Made by a program: the position numbers and the translations under genes | Part shown: piece after piece, positions 1 through 8,522 of the stretch | Position numbering within the stretch: position 1 is the first letter of the stretch | Layout: the number at the start of each line of letters is the position of its first letter | Assembly: GCA_030692765.1 (NCBI GenBank) | Contig: JAUYUB010000001.1 | Coordinates: 1-64,000, forward strand | Direction: 5' to 3' | Origin: Sulfuricurvum sp. | Lineage (GTDB): Bacteria > Campylobacterota > Campylobacteria > Campylobacterales > Sulfurimonadaceae | DNA length: 64,000 bases | Notes under the pieces: generated by a model | What the model was told of the DNA's origin: nothing | Databases searched by the model: none | The model's input: the letters and a program-made list of their open reading frames with translations, nothing else

Positions 1-153
1 TTTATAAAGATATTTATCCTGACCAAAATCAATATAAATACCATTGGTATCTTTATCGATTTTGTTGATTCTAGGCTTGAATGCCTCATCAGGCTGAAGA
101 AAACCGACTCCAAAAACAGCCATAGAAAAAAATATTAAAAATAAAAATCGCAT
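1..153 (-). CDS. dsbD: DsbD-type thiol:disulfide interchange protein, N-terminal fragment (runs off left edge)
   Basis: The first 51 codons of a minus-strand gene are visible; the rest lies beyond position 1. The protein opens with a hydrophobic signal peptide (MRFLFLIFFSMAVFG), then FLQPDEAFKP and a stretch ending DFGQDKYLYK. That pattern matches the start of the periplasmic N-terminal domain of DsbD, which receives electrons from the cytoplasm and reduces periplasmic disulfides. The ATG at 151-153 follows a purine-rich GGGTAGG site, which supports this start. The catalytic cysteines and membrane part are outside the window, so the family call rests on the N-terminal motif alone. It lies downstream of the hvf-like cluster on the same strand, about 90 nt away. 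Confidence 0.6.
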   Translation of the reverse strand, partial: MRFLFLIFFSMAVFGVGFLQPDEAFKPRINKIDKDTNGIYIDFGQDKYLYK

Positions 154-222
154 TACCTACCCTTTGATTACTTACAATGCGTTATTTTAGCATACGTTAG
201 TATAAGAACTGTAAAGTTGATG

Positions 223-237
223 ATTAACAATGTTAAT
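223..237. promoter_or_regulatory. Short palindrome between the DoxX gene and the dsbD-like gene
   Basis: ATTAAC and GTTAAT form a perfect 6-bp inverted repeat around AAT. It sits 5 nt past the DoxX stop codon and about 70 nt upstream of the dsbD-like start. It could be a weak transcript end for the four-gene cluster or an operator for the downstream gene. No U-run follows on the minus strand, so an operator fits slightly better. Short AT-rich palindromes are common by chance. Confidence 0.25.
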
Positions 238-242
238 GATTT

Positions 243-662
243 TTATTCTTTTTTCAAAAAATAATCCACACCAAACTTTCCACCACCATGTGTGGCCAGA
301 GTAAACAACATCAATAGGTAATACAATGGTATTTCAAATCCACTGTCTCCCGCAGAAAATCCGTTTGCCAAATGAACCGTTGTTATTGCCACTATCATAA
401 CCACCATCAAAGGTAATGCTATCAATCGTACACCAAGTCCCAATACCAGTAAAACTACGCCAGCCATCTCTGTTGATGCTGCCATATAGGCATTTAATAA
501 TGGAAATGGGATCCCTAAGTCCTGCTCAAACCATGTGGCAACAGCACCGATATCCGCCCATTTATTCATAGCAGGTGAATAAAAACCATACGCTAAAATA
601 AGACGTAATAACAACAAAGCCAAGTCTTGTCCTTCGTTAAACAACATTCCGATCTTTTTCAT
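243..662 (-). CDS. DoxX family membrane protein (HvfD-like)
   Basis: This 139-residue protein is strongly hydrophobic with about four membrane helices. The motif LRLILAYGFYSPAMNKW near residue 20 and the GVVLLVLGLGVRLIALPL segment are typical of DoxX proteins. DoxX proteins are small inner-membrane proteins, often tied to redox or metal stress; the exact activity is unknown. Here it is the last gene of a cluster with a Cys-rich precursor, a MNIO oxidase and its partner, 1 nt after the partner gene. In described MNIO clusters a DoxX gene (called HvfD in Haemophilus) occupies the same place, so a role in export or membrane handling of the modified peptide is inferred. Confidence 0.8.
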   Translation of the reverse strand: MKKIGMLFNEGQDLALLLLRLILAYGFYSPAMNKWADIGAVATWFEQDLGIPFPLLNAYMAASTEMAGVVLLVLGLGVRLIALPLMVVMIVAITTVHLANGFSAGDSGFEIPLYYLLMLFTLATHGGGKFGVDYFLKKE

Positions 663-663
663 T

Positions 664-1362
664 TTACACCTCCGTAAATTTGATTAACACACGTTGATTA
701 CACCATTTTTCCACTAATATTCTAACGCTTTGACGTAATGTCTCAACATCCAGTTCATACATCTCAGCCAAAGTACTAACGGCACTTTCGAGTGTCAAAT
801 TCTCCAGTTTTTCTACCAACTGTTGTGCAAATGGGGTTATCTCTTCAAAATAGACCCGTTTTTCATCGAAATGGTAGTAAAGCAGCAATGAAGATACACA
901 GGGTGATTCAAACTCACCGGTATGCACTTTATAACTAAGATTTCGCAGCAATGATGAGGATGAGAGTTTATAGTGTTGACTCCACTCTAGCCGTGCATGA
1001 GTATCGTTAAAATCTCTGCTTAATAGCTCTAATTCACCGTATTCGAACCACAATAAGTCTTCCAAAAAGAGAGTCGATGTCAGTTTAGGATGATGGCGTA
1101 AGAAATGTCCGAACTCTTCTGCCATTTTTGTTATGAACGGGCTTTTGGCACCAGAAGAAATAAACTCACATACGAGCTCATTCATCAACTCTGCCCCTAA
1201 TTTGGCAGATAGAATCGGATAAATATTTTCAAGTGTTTCAAAAAATCGAAAATACACCATATCGCGGTACACTTGCAATCGATTATTCAAGGGGTTTGAT
1301 ATCTCCTCATTGTTTTGAATGATTTGAACTAAACGCTCCATAACTGCCGTTTCGGTTTTCAT
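664..1362 (-). CDS. hvfC: MNIO partner protein, DUF2063 / HvfC-BufC family
   Basis: The protein has 232 residues. Its N-terminal half (about 5-95) shows the DUF2063 pattern: MERLVQIIQN, RLQVYRDMVYFRFFETLENIYPI, then a helical segment ending FLRHHPKL. This family was once called putative DNA-binding, but in MNIO systems it is the partner that helps the oxidase recognise the precursor leader. The start codon overlaps the hvfB stop as ATGA, so translation is probably coupled. The middle part contains WFEYGELELLSRDF, also typical of the family. The C-terminal 100 residues are less conserved and may form the second domain seen in BufC proteins. Confidence 0.82.
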   Translation of the reverse strand: MKTETAVMERLVQIIQNNEEISNPLNNRLQVYRDMVYFRFFETLENIYPILSAKLGAELMNELVCEFISSGAKSPFITKMAEEFGHFLRHHPKLTSTLFLEDLLWFEYGELELLSRDFNDTHARLEWSQHYKLSSSSLLRNLSYKVHTGEFESPCVSSLLLYYHFDEKRVYFEEITPFAQQLVEKLENLTLESAVSTLAEMYELDVETLRQSVRILVEKWCNQRVLIKFTEV

Positions 1363-2180
1363 TTTACACTTCTCTTAGCAACGATTTTACTGAGTTTTTT
1401 ATACTCTTTCATCAACTCGTGCAAAGGGGGAATGTTGTTATCCCGTTCGATCATCACAGGTGCATCTATTTTTTTAAGAGTTCGCTCCAACAGCTTCCAC
1501 ACATTCTTTGTAATAGCTTCACCATGGGTATCCAGTAGCAAAACTTCATCAGGATATTCAAGATGCCCTGCGATGTGCATGTATGCCACACGTGACGGTG
1601 ATATTTGAGCAATGTACTGATCGGGATCAAATCCATGATTGGCTGCATTGACATACACATTATTGACATCCAATAACAGCTTGGTATCAGCGTACTGCGC
1701 TATTTCATTGATAAAGTCCGCTTCAGCCATCTCACTGTAGGGCGTCAAATAATAGCTCGCATTTTCCAAGATCAATGGACGCTGTAAAAAATCCTCCACA
1801 TGTTTGATCTTATCTCCAATGTGTATGACCATCGCACGTGTCATCGGCAATGGAAGCAGTTCATATGTCTGCATCCCTCCCAACGTTGAAAAACTCAAAT
1901 GCTCCGAATAGTGCTCAATGTTGTAGCGATCCAAAAAAGCCTTAATTTCGCTCAAAAAACTTTTGTCGATCGCTTCGGGTGAACCGATGGAAAGTGATAC
2001 ACCATGAGCGACTACGGGCATTGAATCCATAATCTGCTCAAAAGTTTCACGATAACGATGTGGGGTGAAAATCCAATTTTCAGGGGTGATTTCGATCCAG
2101 TCGGGCTTTTTTTTTAAACTGCTAAAGTCTTCCAAAAATTCCCGACGTAATCCCAAGCCACACCCTGTGATAGTATTCAT
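1359..2180 (-). CDS. hvfB: MNIO family oxidase (DUF692, HvfB/BufB-like), modifies Cys-rich precursor peptide
   Basis: This is a 273-residue TIM-barrel metalloenzyme of the DUF692 (MNIO) family. These enzymes use two or three iron ions and O2 to modify cysteines of ribosomal peptides, giving for example oxazolone-thioamide groups. Likely metal-binding segments visible are ENWIF, VAHGVSLSIGS, YSEHLSF, LENASYYL, DVNNVYVNAANHG, MHIAGH, DTHGEA and IERDNN. I chose the ATG at 2178-2180 over the TTG at 2186 because AAAGG lies about 9 nt before the ATG but only 3 nt before the TTG. It starts 12 nt after the precursor gene. A run of nine A residues encodes three Lys near the N-terminus. Confidence 0.88.
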   Translation of the reverse strand: MNTITGCGLGLRREFLEDFSSLKKKPDWIEITPENWIFTPHRYRETFEQIMDSMPVVAHGVSLSIGSPEAIDKSFLSEIKAFLDRYNIEHYSEHLSFSTLGGMQTYELLPLPMTRAMVIHIGDKIKHVEDFLQRPLILENASYYLTPYSEMAEADFINEIAQYADTKLLLDVNNVYVNAANHGFDPDQYIAQISPSRVAYMHIAGHLEYPDEVLLLDTHGEAITKNVWKLLERTLKKIDAPVMIERDNNIPPLHELMKEYKKLSKIVAKRSVK

Positions 2181-2192
2181 CCCCAAATACCT

Positions 2193-2456
2193 TTACTTTT
2201 TAGCACCACATTTTGCTTCTGCTGCTTTTTCTTTTGCTGCTTTCTCTTTTGCTGTACCACATTTTGCTTCTGCTGCTTTCTCTTTTGCTGCACCACATTT
2301 GCCATCTGCAGCTTTCTCTAGCATTTTTGCGTTATCTTTTTTTGCCCCGCCACATTTACCAGCACCGCATTTTGCAGCTGCTTCATTAGCCATTGCCATT
2401 GGAGCACTCATTAATGATGCACCTAGTACGAGTGCTGCTACTTCTTTTTTTGCCAT
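2193..2456 (-). CDS. hvfA: Cys-rich RiPP precursor with repeated KCG motifs (HvfA/bufferin-like)
   Basis: The 87-residue product has a signal peptide (LVLGASLMSAPMAMA, likely cut after residue 23) and a Lys/Ala-rich mature part. It carries five cysteines at 30, 35, 54, 66 and 83, each in the context KCG. This matches the HvfA-type precursors (repeated GKCG units) whose cysteines are modified by the MNIO enzyme encoded next door. The mature peptide would be periplasmic and is likely to bind copper, as shown for related bufferins and oxazolone-thioamide peptides. It is first in the operon. The spacing of the last three KCG units (12 and 17 residues) reflects internal duplication. Confidence 0.82.
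   Translation of the reverse strand: MAKKEVAALVLGASLMSAPMAMANEAAAKCGAGKCGGAKKDNAKMLEKAADGKCGAAKEKAAEAKCGTAKEKAAKEKAAEAKCGAKK
2205..2290. repeat. Direct repeat inside the precursor gene
   Basis: A 35-nt unit starting ACCACATTTTGCTTCTGCTG occurs at 2205-2239 and again at 2256-2290 with one mismatch. The copies are offset by 51 nt, exactly 17 codons, so gain or loss of a unit keeps the frame and changes the number of KCG motifs. Confidence 0.7.
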
Positions 2457-2611
2457 TTTAAATCCTTTTATTTTGTTATTCGTTGTTAAGTATACACCAA
2501 TAATATTAATAAAATGTAAATAATCATATTTATTTAATTACTCAGTAAATAAGAAGTTAGACTCAAAAATGCTACACTATCGTATACTTCACAGAAATAC
2601 CAAGGAAAAAA

Positions 2612-2977
2612 ATGGCATATATTAATTTAACAAAAGAAACATTCAATGAGACCCTCGACAATAATGAAATAGTCATCATCGACTTTTGGGCAGAGTGGTG
2701 TGCCCCCTGTAAACAATTTGCCCCTATTTTTGAGAAGGTGGCAGAAAATAATCCCGACATTACCTTTGCAAAGGTTAATACAGAGGATGAGCAAGCCCTT
2801 GCAATGCGATACAACATTCAATCGATTCCAACACTCATGGTAACCAGAGATGGCATTATCTTGCTCAATCAAGGAGGGATGCTTCCGGAAGAAGCCTTTG
2901 ATAAGCTTATTAAACACGTTAAGGGACTTGATATGGACAAGATACGTGAAGAAATTGCGCAAGAAGAACAAGAATAG
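2612..2977 (+). CDS. Thioredoxin family protein
   Basis: This 121-residue protein has a thioredoxin fold. The active site WCAPC is at residues 29-33, the buried Asp at 24 (IDFWAEW), and the cis-Pro at SIPTL near residue 75. There is no signal peptide, so it acts in the cytoplasm as a dithiol reductant. CAPC differs from the CGPC of classical TrxA, and an acidic tail (EEIAQEEQE) follows the fold, so it is a dedicated paralogue rather than the main thioredoxin. AAGGA sits 6 nt before the ATG. It reads into the PPK2 gene 21 nt downstream, which suggests cotranscription. Confidence 0.9.
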   Translation: MAYINLTKETFNETLDNNEIVIIDFWAEWCAPCKQFAPIFEKVAENNPDITFAKVNTEDEQALAMRYNIQSIPTLMVTRDGIILLNQGGMLPEEAFDKLIKHVKGLDMDKIREEIAQEEQE

Positions 2978-2998
2978 GCACCACCATTAGGAGATCGT

Positions 2999-3940
2999 AT
3001 GCATGCAAAAGGTTCAATGGCCAGAGTTGAAATAGCCGAAACAGAAAAATTAGAAGACATTGTTCATTCAGACCGTCGCAAGAGCACTGAAGAAAACGCA
3101 GCTGAACACAAAAAGCGTGGGAGTAAAGAAGAGCGTCTTCCTCTTTGGATTAAAAAATCCGTTTTAGAATATGAATCACAGCTCAAAGATTTGCAAATTG
3201 AACTGCTAAAACTTCAAAATCATGTCAAAGACAAGGGACTTAAGGTTCTCATGATTTTTGAAGGGCGTGATGCCGCAGGAAAAGGGGGCACGATCAAGCG
3301 CATTACAGAGCATCTCAATCCCCGTGGTGCACGTGTCGTGGCATTGGACAAGCCCTCTGATGTGGAAAAAACTCAGTGGTATTTTCAGCGCTACACGACC
3401 CATCTCCCAAGTGCAGGTGAAATCGTACTGTTTGACCGCAGCTGGTACAACCGTGGAGGCGTTGAACCTGTTATGGGATTTTGTACTCCTCAAGAGCATC
3501 AGGAGTTCCTCGATGAAGTGAGTTCGTTTGAAAAGATGTTGGTCAACTCTGGGATCATCATCTTTAAGTTTTATTTTTCAGTTTCCAAAAAAGAGCAAGC
3601 TGCACGATTTAAACAACGTAAGACCGACCCGCTTAAACAATTTAAACTGTCACCTGTCGATGCAAAATCCCAAGACTTATGGGACAAATACACTACAGTG
3701 AAACACTCAATGTTACGTGCATCCCACACAGGTACAGCCCCATGGATCATCATCCGCTCAGATGATAAGAAAAAAGCCCGTATAAACTGTATCAAACATA
3801 TCTTATCAAACATTCAATATCCGAGAAAAAGTTCAATTGATCTCAAAACATCCAAAAGGATTCTTAGTTGGGGCGACGAAGAAATAAAACTAATGGAAAC
3901 CCATGCTTCATCAAGTATCAACGAAAATATTTCAAAATAA
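2999..3940 (+). CDS. ppk2: Polyphosphate kinase 2 (PPK2 family)
   Basis: This 313-residue kinase transfers phosphate between polyphosphate and nucleotides. The P-loop GRDAAGKGGT is at residues 89-98, followed by the ARVVALDKPS segment and the lid region FDRSWYNRGGVEPVMGF. WYFQRY and KFYFSVSKKEQAARF are also conserved PPK2 signatures. Length and a single PPK2 domain fit class I enzymes. The first 45 residues are charged and poorly conserved. AGGAG ends 5-6 nt before the ATG, which supports this start over the internal Met at residue 7. It sits between a thioredoxin and a SulP transporter, with only 12 nt to the latter. Confidence 0.92.
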   Translation: MHAKGSMARVEIAETEKLEDIVHSDRRKSTEENAAEHKKRGSKEERLPLWIKKSVLEYESQLKDLQIELLKLQNHVKDKGLKVLMIFEGRDAAGKGGTIKRITEHLNPRGARVVALDKPSDVEKTQWYFQRYTTHLPSAGEIVLFDRSWYNRGGVEPVMGFCTPQEHQEFLDEVSSFEKMLVNSGIIIFKFYFSVSKKEQAARFKQRKTDPLKQFKLSPVDAKSQDLWDKYTTVKHSMLRASHTGTAPWIIIRSDDKKKARINCIKHILSNIQYPRKSSIDLKTSKRILSWGDEEIKLMETHASSSINENISK

Positions 3941-3952
3941 GCAGTCTTAACA

Positions 3953-6148
3953 ATGTTCAGATCTAAAAACATACTAGGTGATTTTTGGGGCGGTACAGCT
4001 GCCATGCTCGTGGCGCTTCCTTCGGCTATTGCCTTTGGTGTAGCAATTGATGCAACACTTGGCGGGTATTATACAGCGTATGGAGCCATTGCAGGTATTT
4101 TAGGTGTTGCTGCCATAGGTATTGTGGCTCCTCTTTTGGGAGGGACGAACCGCCTAATCTCAGCGCCAAGCGCGCCTGCGGCAGCAGTTCTCTCAGCCTT
4201 TGCACTTGAATACGTCGCCCTAGGATTGGACAGTGACCTCATTTTTTTGATGCTGATGGTTATTGCACTGTTTGCGGGAATGTTTCAAATAGGATTTGGC
4301 GCCATAGGGTTGGGACGATTAATCAAATACATGCCCTTTACCGTAGTCAGCGGCTATCTTACCGGAATTGGTCTATACATTATCGCTGTACAAACCCCTA
4401 AATTTTTGGGGATATCCCAGGGTCATCATTTTTGGAACAGCATTCTAAATCCTGCTTTATGGCAGTGGCAGAGTATGATAGTTGGAATTTTTACTATTCT
4501 TACCATGATCATTGCCCCAAAGCTATTCAAAGCAATCCCTGCTGTTATAGCGGCACTTACTGTGGGTCTTGTTTCCTATTTTGTTTTGGGTCTTTGGGAT
4601 GCCACTTTACTCAATCTCAATAGTCCCTTTATCATCGGAACATTAGGCGGGGACAATGGGTTTAACTTTTTTGAAAGCATGAGTGAACATTTAATTAATC
4701 TCAAAACCCTCTCATACACTAACGTACAACTTCTTTTCTTCCCAGCATTGACATTGGCAGCTCTACTCTCTATCGATACCCTGAAAACCTGTGTTGTTTT
4801 GGATTCTATGACCCGCTCATTTCATGACTCCAACAAAGAACTCATTGCACAAGGGTGCGCGAATATCACCTCAACATTGATCGGCGGAATGCCTGGATCT
4901 GGAACGATGGGAGCATCACTTGTTAATATCACCAGCGGCGGTTCTTCACGCTTGTCAGGTCTTATTGAGGGGATTATGGCAATTATCGCTTTTGTCGCTC
5001 TTGGGACATTTATTGCATGGATTCCTATTGCTTCATTGGCAGGTATTTTGATCGTTATCGGTGCCCGTATGATCGATAAGCGCAGTATAAAACTACTCAA
5101 ATCACGTCAGACAGTGCTTGATCTTTTTATCATTGCTTCGGTTGCCATCACTGCCATTTCCATTAGTCTCATAGCAGCCGCAGGAGTGGGTGTTGTGCTC
5201 GCAATTATTTTGTACATCACACAACAAATTCGGATTTCTGTCGTCTATCGGCATCTCGATGGATTGGAAGCGAAAAGTAAACTTTTACGTAGACCCGAAG
5301 AAGCAGACCTCTTAAGTGAAAAGGGAGGTGCATTTTCCGTTTATGAGCTGCATGGAAGTCTGTTTTTCGGAACCTCCAATCAGCTTTACACTATGTTACA
5401 AGAGGATTTGAAAACCAAAAAGTACATTATTCTAGATATGAAACGGGTACAAACGGTTGATTTTACAGCAGCGCATATCCTGTTGCAAATTAAAGATATG
5501 CTACATGAAAAAAACGGTTATCTTATACTCAGTCGCCTGCCGCATAAACTTCCTACAGGAGATGATTTAGAGAAATATTTTAATCAAATAGGACTACTTA
5601 AACATCTCAGCCCAATAAAACTTTTTGACGATTTGGATAATGCCATTGAGTGGACTGAAAACAAGATTATTAAAGAAAATATGATTGAAAATGAGCAAGA
5701 AAAACTGCTTCAACTGCGTGACTTTGATCTTTTCAAAGACCGTAATGAAGATACGCTCTCAGAGATACAAAGCCTCGTCCTATGCCGATCTTTTCACAAA
5801 GGAGAAGTGATCTATACCTCAGGAAACTCCAGCGGTGAAATATTCCTAATACGCCGCGGATTGGTGCGTATCATGCTCCCATTTGAAGATCGTAAAAGTA
5901 TTCATCTCAGCACGATTGGACAAAATAACTTTTTTGGAGAGTTTTCATTTTTAGAAGGAAGTCCGCATTACACCAATGTTGTAGCTGCTACGGATACCGA
6001 TTTATACGTCATCTCACGAGAAGCATTCAGTGCGTTCTCAGTAAACCATAAAAAAGCATCTTTCCATTTTATGCAAAGCCTTGCAACCGAATTAGCCGAC
6101 AGACTGCGGCTCACACGATCGGAATTGGGTGCCGAAGTGGATGTCTAA
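3953..6148 (+). CDS. SulP family anion transporter with STAS and CRP-like domains
   Basis: The 731-residue protein has a SulP transport core (about 1-420) with GGTAAMLVALPSAIAFGVA, TNRLISAPSAPAAAV and SGYLTGIGLYI. A STAS domain follows (about 455-560: ELHGSLFFGTSNQL, ILDMKRVQTVDFTAAH), then a cyclic-nucleotide-binding-like domain (about 600-720: FFGEFSFLEGSPHYTNVVA). In CRP-type domains an Arg after the glycine-rich loop holds the nucleotide phosphate. Here that stretch reads SPHYTN, so nucleotide binding is doubtful. SulP members carry sulfate, bicarbonate or other anions; the substrate cannot be read from sequence. In an autotroph a bicarbonate role is possible. Its stop overlaps the thrC end by 4 nt in convergent arrangement. 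Confidence 0.88.
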   Translation: MFRSKNILGDFWGGTAAMLVALPSAIAFGVAIDATLGGYYTAYGAIAGILGVAAIGIVAPLLGGTNRLISAPSAPAAAVLSAFALEYVALGLDSDLIFLMLMVIALFAGMFQIGFGAIGLGRLIKYMPFTVVSGYLTGIGLYIIAVQTPKFLGISQGHHFWNSILNPALWQWQSMIVGIFTILTMIIAPKLFKAIPAVIAALTVGLVSYFVLGLWDATLLNLNSPFIIGTLGGDNGFNFFESMSEHLINLKTLSYTNVQLLFFPALTLAALLSIDTLKTCVVLDSMTRSFHDSNKELIAQGCANITSTLIGGMPGSGTMGASLVNITSGGSSRLSGLIEGIMAIIAFVALGTFIAWIPIASLAGILIVIGARMIDKRSIKLLKSRQTVLDLFIIASVAITAISISLIAAAGVGVVLAIILYITQQIRISVVYRHLDGLEAKSKLLRRPEEADLLSEKGGAFSVYELHGSLFFGTSNQLYTMLQEDLKTKKYIILDMKRVQTVDFTAAHILLQIKDMLHEKNGYLILSRLPHKLPTGDDLEKYFNQIGLLKHLSPIKLFDDLDNAIEWTENKIIKENMIENEQEKLLQLRDFDLFKDRNEDTLSEIQSLVLCRSFHKGEVIYTSGNSSGEIFLIRRGLVRIMLPFEDRKSIHLSTIGQNNFFGEFSFLEGSPHYTNVVAATDTDLYVISREAFSAFSVNHKKASFHFMQSLATELADRLRLTRSELGAEVDV

Positions 6149-7614
6149 AGAAATTTGAGGATTTCGGCTTCTATATTCTCTTTATCGATAACCGCGTCTT
6201 GAACGATTGGCTTGCTAAAAAGTTCTTGGATAACAGACGGTATAGCGATATTTGCAGTGTATGCGATTGATTTGAGCGCGTCAATGTCATTTGCATCATT
6301 TTCACCCGTCAATGCATTCGCAATTGTAGGTGAAAACTTTGTCCACTCTGCGGTTGAATAGACAATAGTTTTAAGCTGCTTTGTTGCACAACAGTCGTAT
6401 GCTTTAAAACATGTAGCCGTATGCGGATCCATCAAGTATCCTGAGTCATACGCCTCTTTGATGTAGCCTTTCCCCTCGGCACCATTACAATAATCTGCCG
6501 AAAATAACTCTTGTAACTTCATCGTCTCATCATCTGTAAGGGCATAATAACGGCTACTCTCCAATGACTGCATGAGTTCTTTTGTACGTTCTGCCCCAAA
6601 GAAGTCAAACAATATACGTTCAACATTACTGGAGATCAAAATGTCCATCGCAGGCGATGTCGTAGGAACAACCTTCTCACCGCGAAGATCATAGCGCCCA
6701 GTATTAATTAAACGTGTTAAAACATTATTTTCATTGGATGCGATGATGATCTTCTCTACCGGAAGCCCCATCTTGGTCGCATAGTATCCGCCAAGTGCAT
6801 TACCAAAGTTTCCGCTAGGAACATTGAGGTAAATCCTTTCACCCATCGTGATAACGTTTTGGCGGACAAGCTCTAGGTAACTGTGCACATGATAGATGGT
6901 TTGAAAAATAATACGTCCAAAATTGACCGAATTGGCTGCGGAGAGTTCAATGTTTTTAGATTTTAACGCCGCATTAAAACTTTCAGAACTCAACAAACGC
7001 TTTAACGCACTTTGAGCATCGTCAAAATCGCCGTGAATTCCGATCACTTTGAGATTAGGCGCATCTTCCGTCACCATTTGCAAACGCTGAACGTCCGATG
7101 TCCCGCCATCAGGATAGAGACATACTACGCGGACATTAGGACGATTTTTGAACGTCTCAAGTGCCGCAGGACCCGTATCGCCACTCGTTGCAGCAAGGAT
7201 TAAATACTCTTTCCCACGTTTTTGCGCCAATGAAGAAAGAACAACACCAAAAGGTTGTAACGCCATGTCTTTAAACGCGCGGGTAGGTCCATGATACAGT
7301 TCACTCACGTACAAATCATCACGTACTTTTACAACCGGAACGGGATTGGACGGATCGTCAAATTTATCGTACAGAGACAATGCTTGGGCAATCACCGAAG
7401 GCTCAATATCAATATCCAACGTCGCGAGAATATCCGAAGCCAGTTCTTTATAGCTGGAAGTCAAATGTTTACTTAAAAAAGTCTCACCCAAAGCAGGAAG
7501 TTCTTTAGGAACATACAACCCGCCAAAAGAGGCAATAGGACTCAAAATTGCTTCTGAAAAAGTTGTTTCCAGTGGATTAATTCCGTCATTTCCGCGTGTT
7601 TCAATAAATTTCAT
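6145..7614 (-). CDS. thrC: Threonine synthase
   Basis: This 489-residue PLP enzyme makes threonine from O-phosphohomoserine. The PLP lysine lies in GPTRAFKDMALQPFG (about residue 117), and the phosphate-binding loop in LAATSGDTGPAALETF and PSGNFGNALGGYYA. Its length fits the longer proteobacterial form of the family, with the N-terminal segment FIETRGNDG. It lies 56 nt downstream of argB on the same strand and is probably the last gene of the nadE-to-thrC unit. The same neighbourhood (nadE, lpxK, thrC) is found in Campylobacter, as far as I recall. Confidence 0.95.
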   Translation of the reverse strand: MKFIETRGNDGINPLETTFSEAILSPIASFGGLYVPKELPALGETFLSKHLTSSYKELASDILATLDIDIEPSVIAQALSLYDKFDDPSNPVPVVKVRDDLYVSELYHGPTRAFKDMALQPFGVVLSSLAQKRGKEYLILAATSGDTGPAALETFKNRPNVRVVCLYPDGGTSDVQRLQMVTEDAPNLKVIGIHGDFDDAQSALKRLLSSESFNAALKSKNIELSAANSVNFGRIIFQTIYHVHSYLELVRQNVITMGERIYLNVPSGNFGNALGGYYATKMGLPVEKIIIASNENNVLTRLINTGRYDLRGEKVVPTTSPAMDILISSNVERILFDFFGAERTKELMQSLESSRYYALTDDETMKLQELFSADYCNGAEGKGYIKEAYDSGYLMDPHTATCFKAYDCCATKQLKTIVYSTAEWTKFSPTIANALTGENDANDIDALKSIAYTANIAIPSVIQELFSKPIVQDAVIDKENIEAEILKFL

Positions 7615-7670
7615 GATACTACTTTAGTAAATTTTTTTGCCATTATAGCCAAGACCCTCAAAGTCATGGC

Positions 7671-8522
7671 TTAGAGGGTAATCTGGGTCCCGACACCATC
7701 GGAAGTGAAAATTTCAAGCAAGATAGCATGGTCGATTCGTCCATCAATAATATGCGCTTTTTGCACACCACCATCTACAGCTTCAAGACACGCATCTACT
7801 TTTGGCACCATTCCGCCATGAATCGTTCCATCACGTTTTAACGCTTCAACCTGTTCTTCACTCAGTGTTGAAAGAAGCTCTTTATCATTATTGAGAACGC
7901 CCGGAGTATCGGTCATAAAAATCACTTTGCATGCACCAATGGATGCTGCGATTGCGGAAGCTGCCAAATCAGCGTTGATGTTATATCCCGGATGCCCAAT
8001 TTCGTCATCTGCGCCGATAGGGGCAATAACAGGGATAAATCCTTCACGCAACAGATTGTGGATCACATCGGCTTTAACGCTCTCTACGCGCCCCGTTAGC
8101 CCAAATTTAACTGTATCTTTTGCTTTTGCCTTGAGAAAATGGGCATCTTTTCCACTGATACCGATTGCTTTTGCACCGTATGAGTTGAGCAACGAAGTGA
8201 TCTCTTTGTTGATCTCGCCACTGAGAACCATTTCAACAATACGCATAACCTCAGGTGTACTGACGCGCTCACCATCAATAAACTCTGTCGGAATTTTCAA
8301 ATCCTCTAACAGTTGACTGATACGACTCCCCCCACCATGCACAATCACCACTTTTACACCAACAAGGTGCAACAATACAATGTCTTGTGCAAATTTTGCT
8401 TTGAGCTCATCTGAACTTTGTGCCGAACCGCCATATTTTATAACGATAATTTCATCACGAAACTCTTTGATAAACGGCATCGCGTCCATCAGCGTTCGGA
8501 CGGTTTCAATCTTTTTTTGCAT
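7671..8522 (-). CDS. argB: Acetylglutamate kinase
   Basis: The enzyme (283 residues from this start) phosphorylates N-acetylglutamate, the second step of arginine synthesis. It shows IVIKYGGSAQ, IVHGGGSRIS, GINADLAASAIAAS-type NINADLAA and the GGMVPKVDAC segment typical of arginine-sensitive kinases. Two in-frame ATGs exist at 8528 and 8522. The second is preferred because AAGGG is about 9 nt before it but only 3 nt before the first. The gene overlaps the end of lpxK, so the two are translationally close. Another arginine gene, argD, lies 14 kb away. Confidence 0.95.
   Translation of the reverse strand: MQKKIETVRTLMDAMPFIKEFRDEIIVIKYGGSAQSSDELKAKFAQDIVLLHLVGVKVVIVHGGGSRISQLLEDLKIPTEFIDGERVSTPEVMRIVEMVLSGEINKEITSLLNSYGAKAIGISGKDAHFLKAKAKDTVKFGLTGRVESVKADVIHNLLREGFIPVIAPIGADDEIGHPGYNINADLAASAIAASIGACKVIFMTDTPGVLNNDKELLSTLSEEQVEALKRDGTIHGGMVPKVDACLEAVDGGVQKAHIIDGRIDHAILLEIFTSDGVGTQITL

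Noticed and set aside
2107-2115. Nine-A tract near the hvfB start as a phase-variable switch
   Set aside because: It encodes three Lys in a natural charged stretch; A-tracts of this length are frequent in AT-rich genes and no second sign of switching is seen.
2065-2523. 152-codon plus-strand ORF opposite hvfA and hvfB
   Set aside because: Its Ala/Phe-rich repeats are the complement of the KCG/Ala/Lys repeats of the precursor gene; the minus-strand reading has signal peptide, Cys pattern and operon context.
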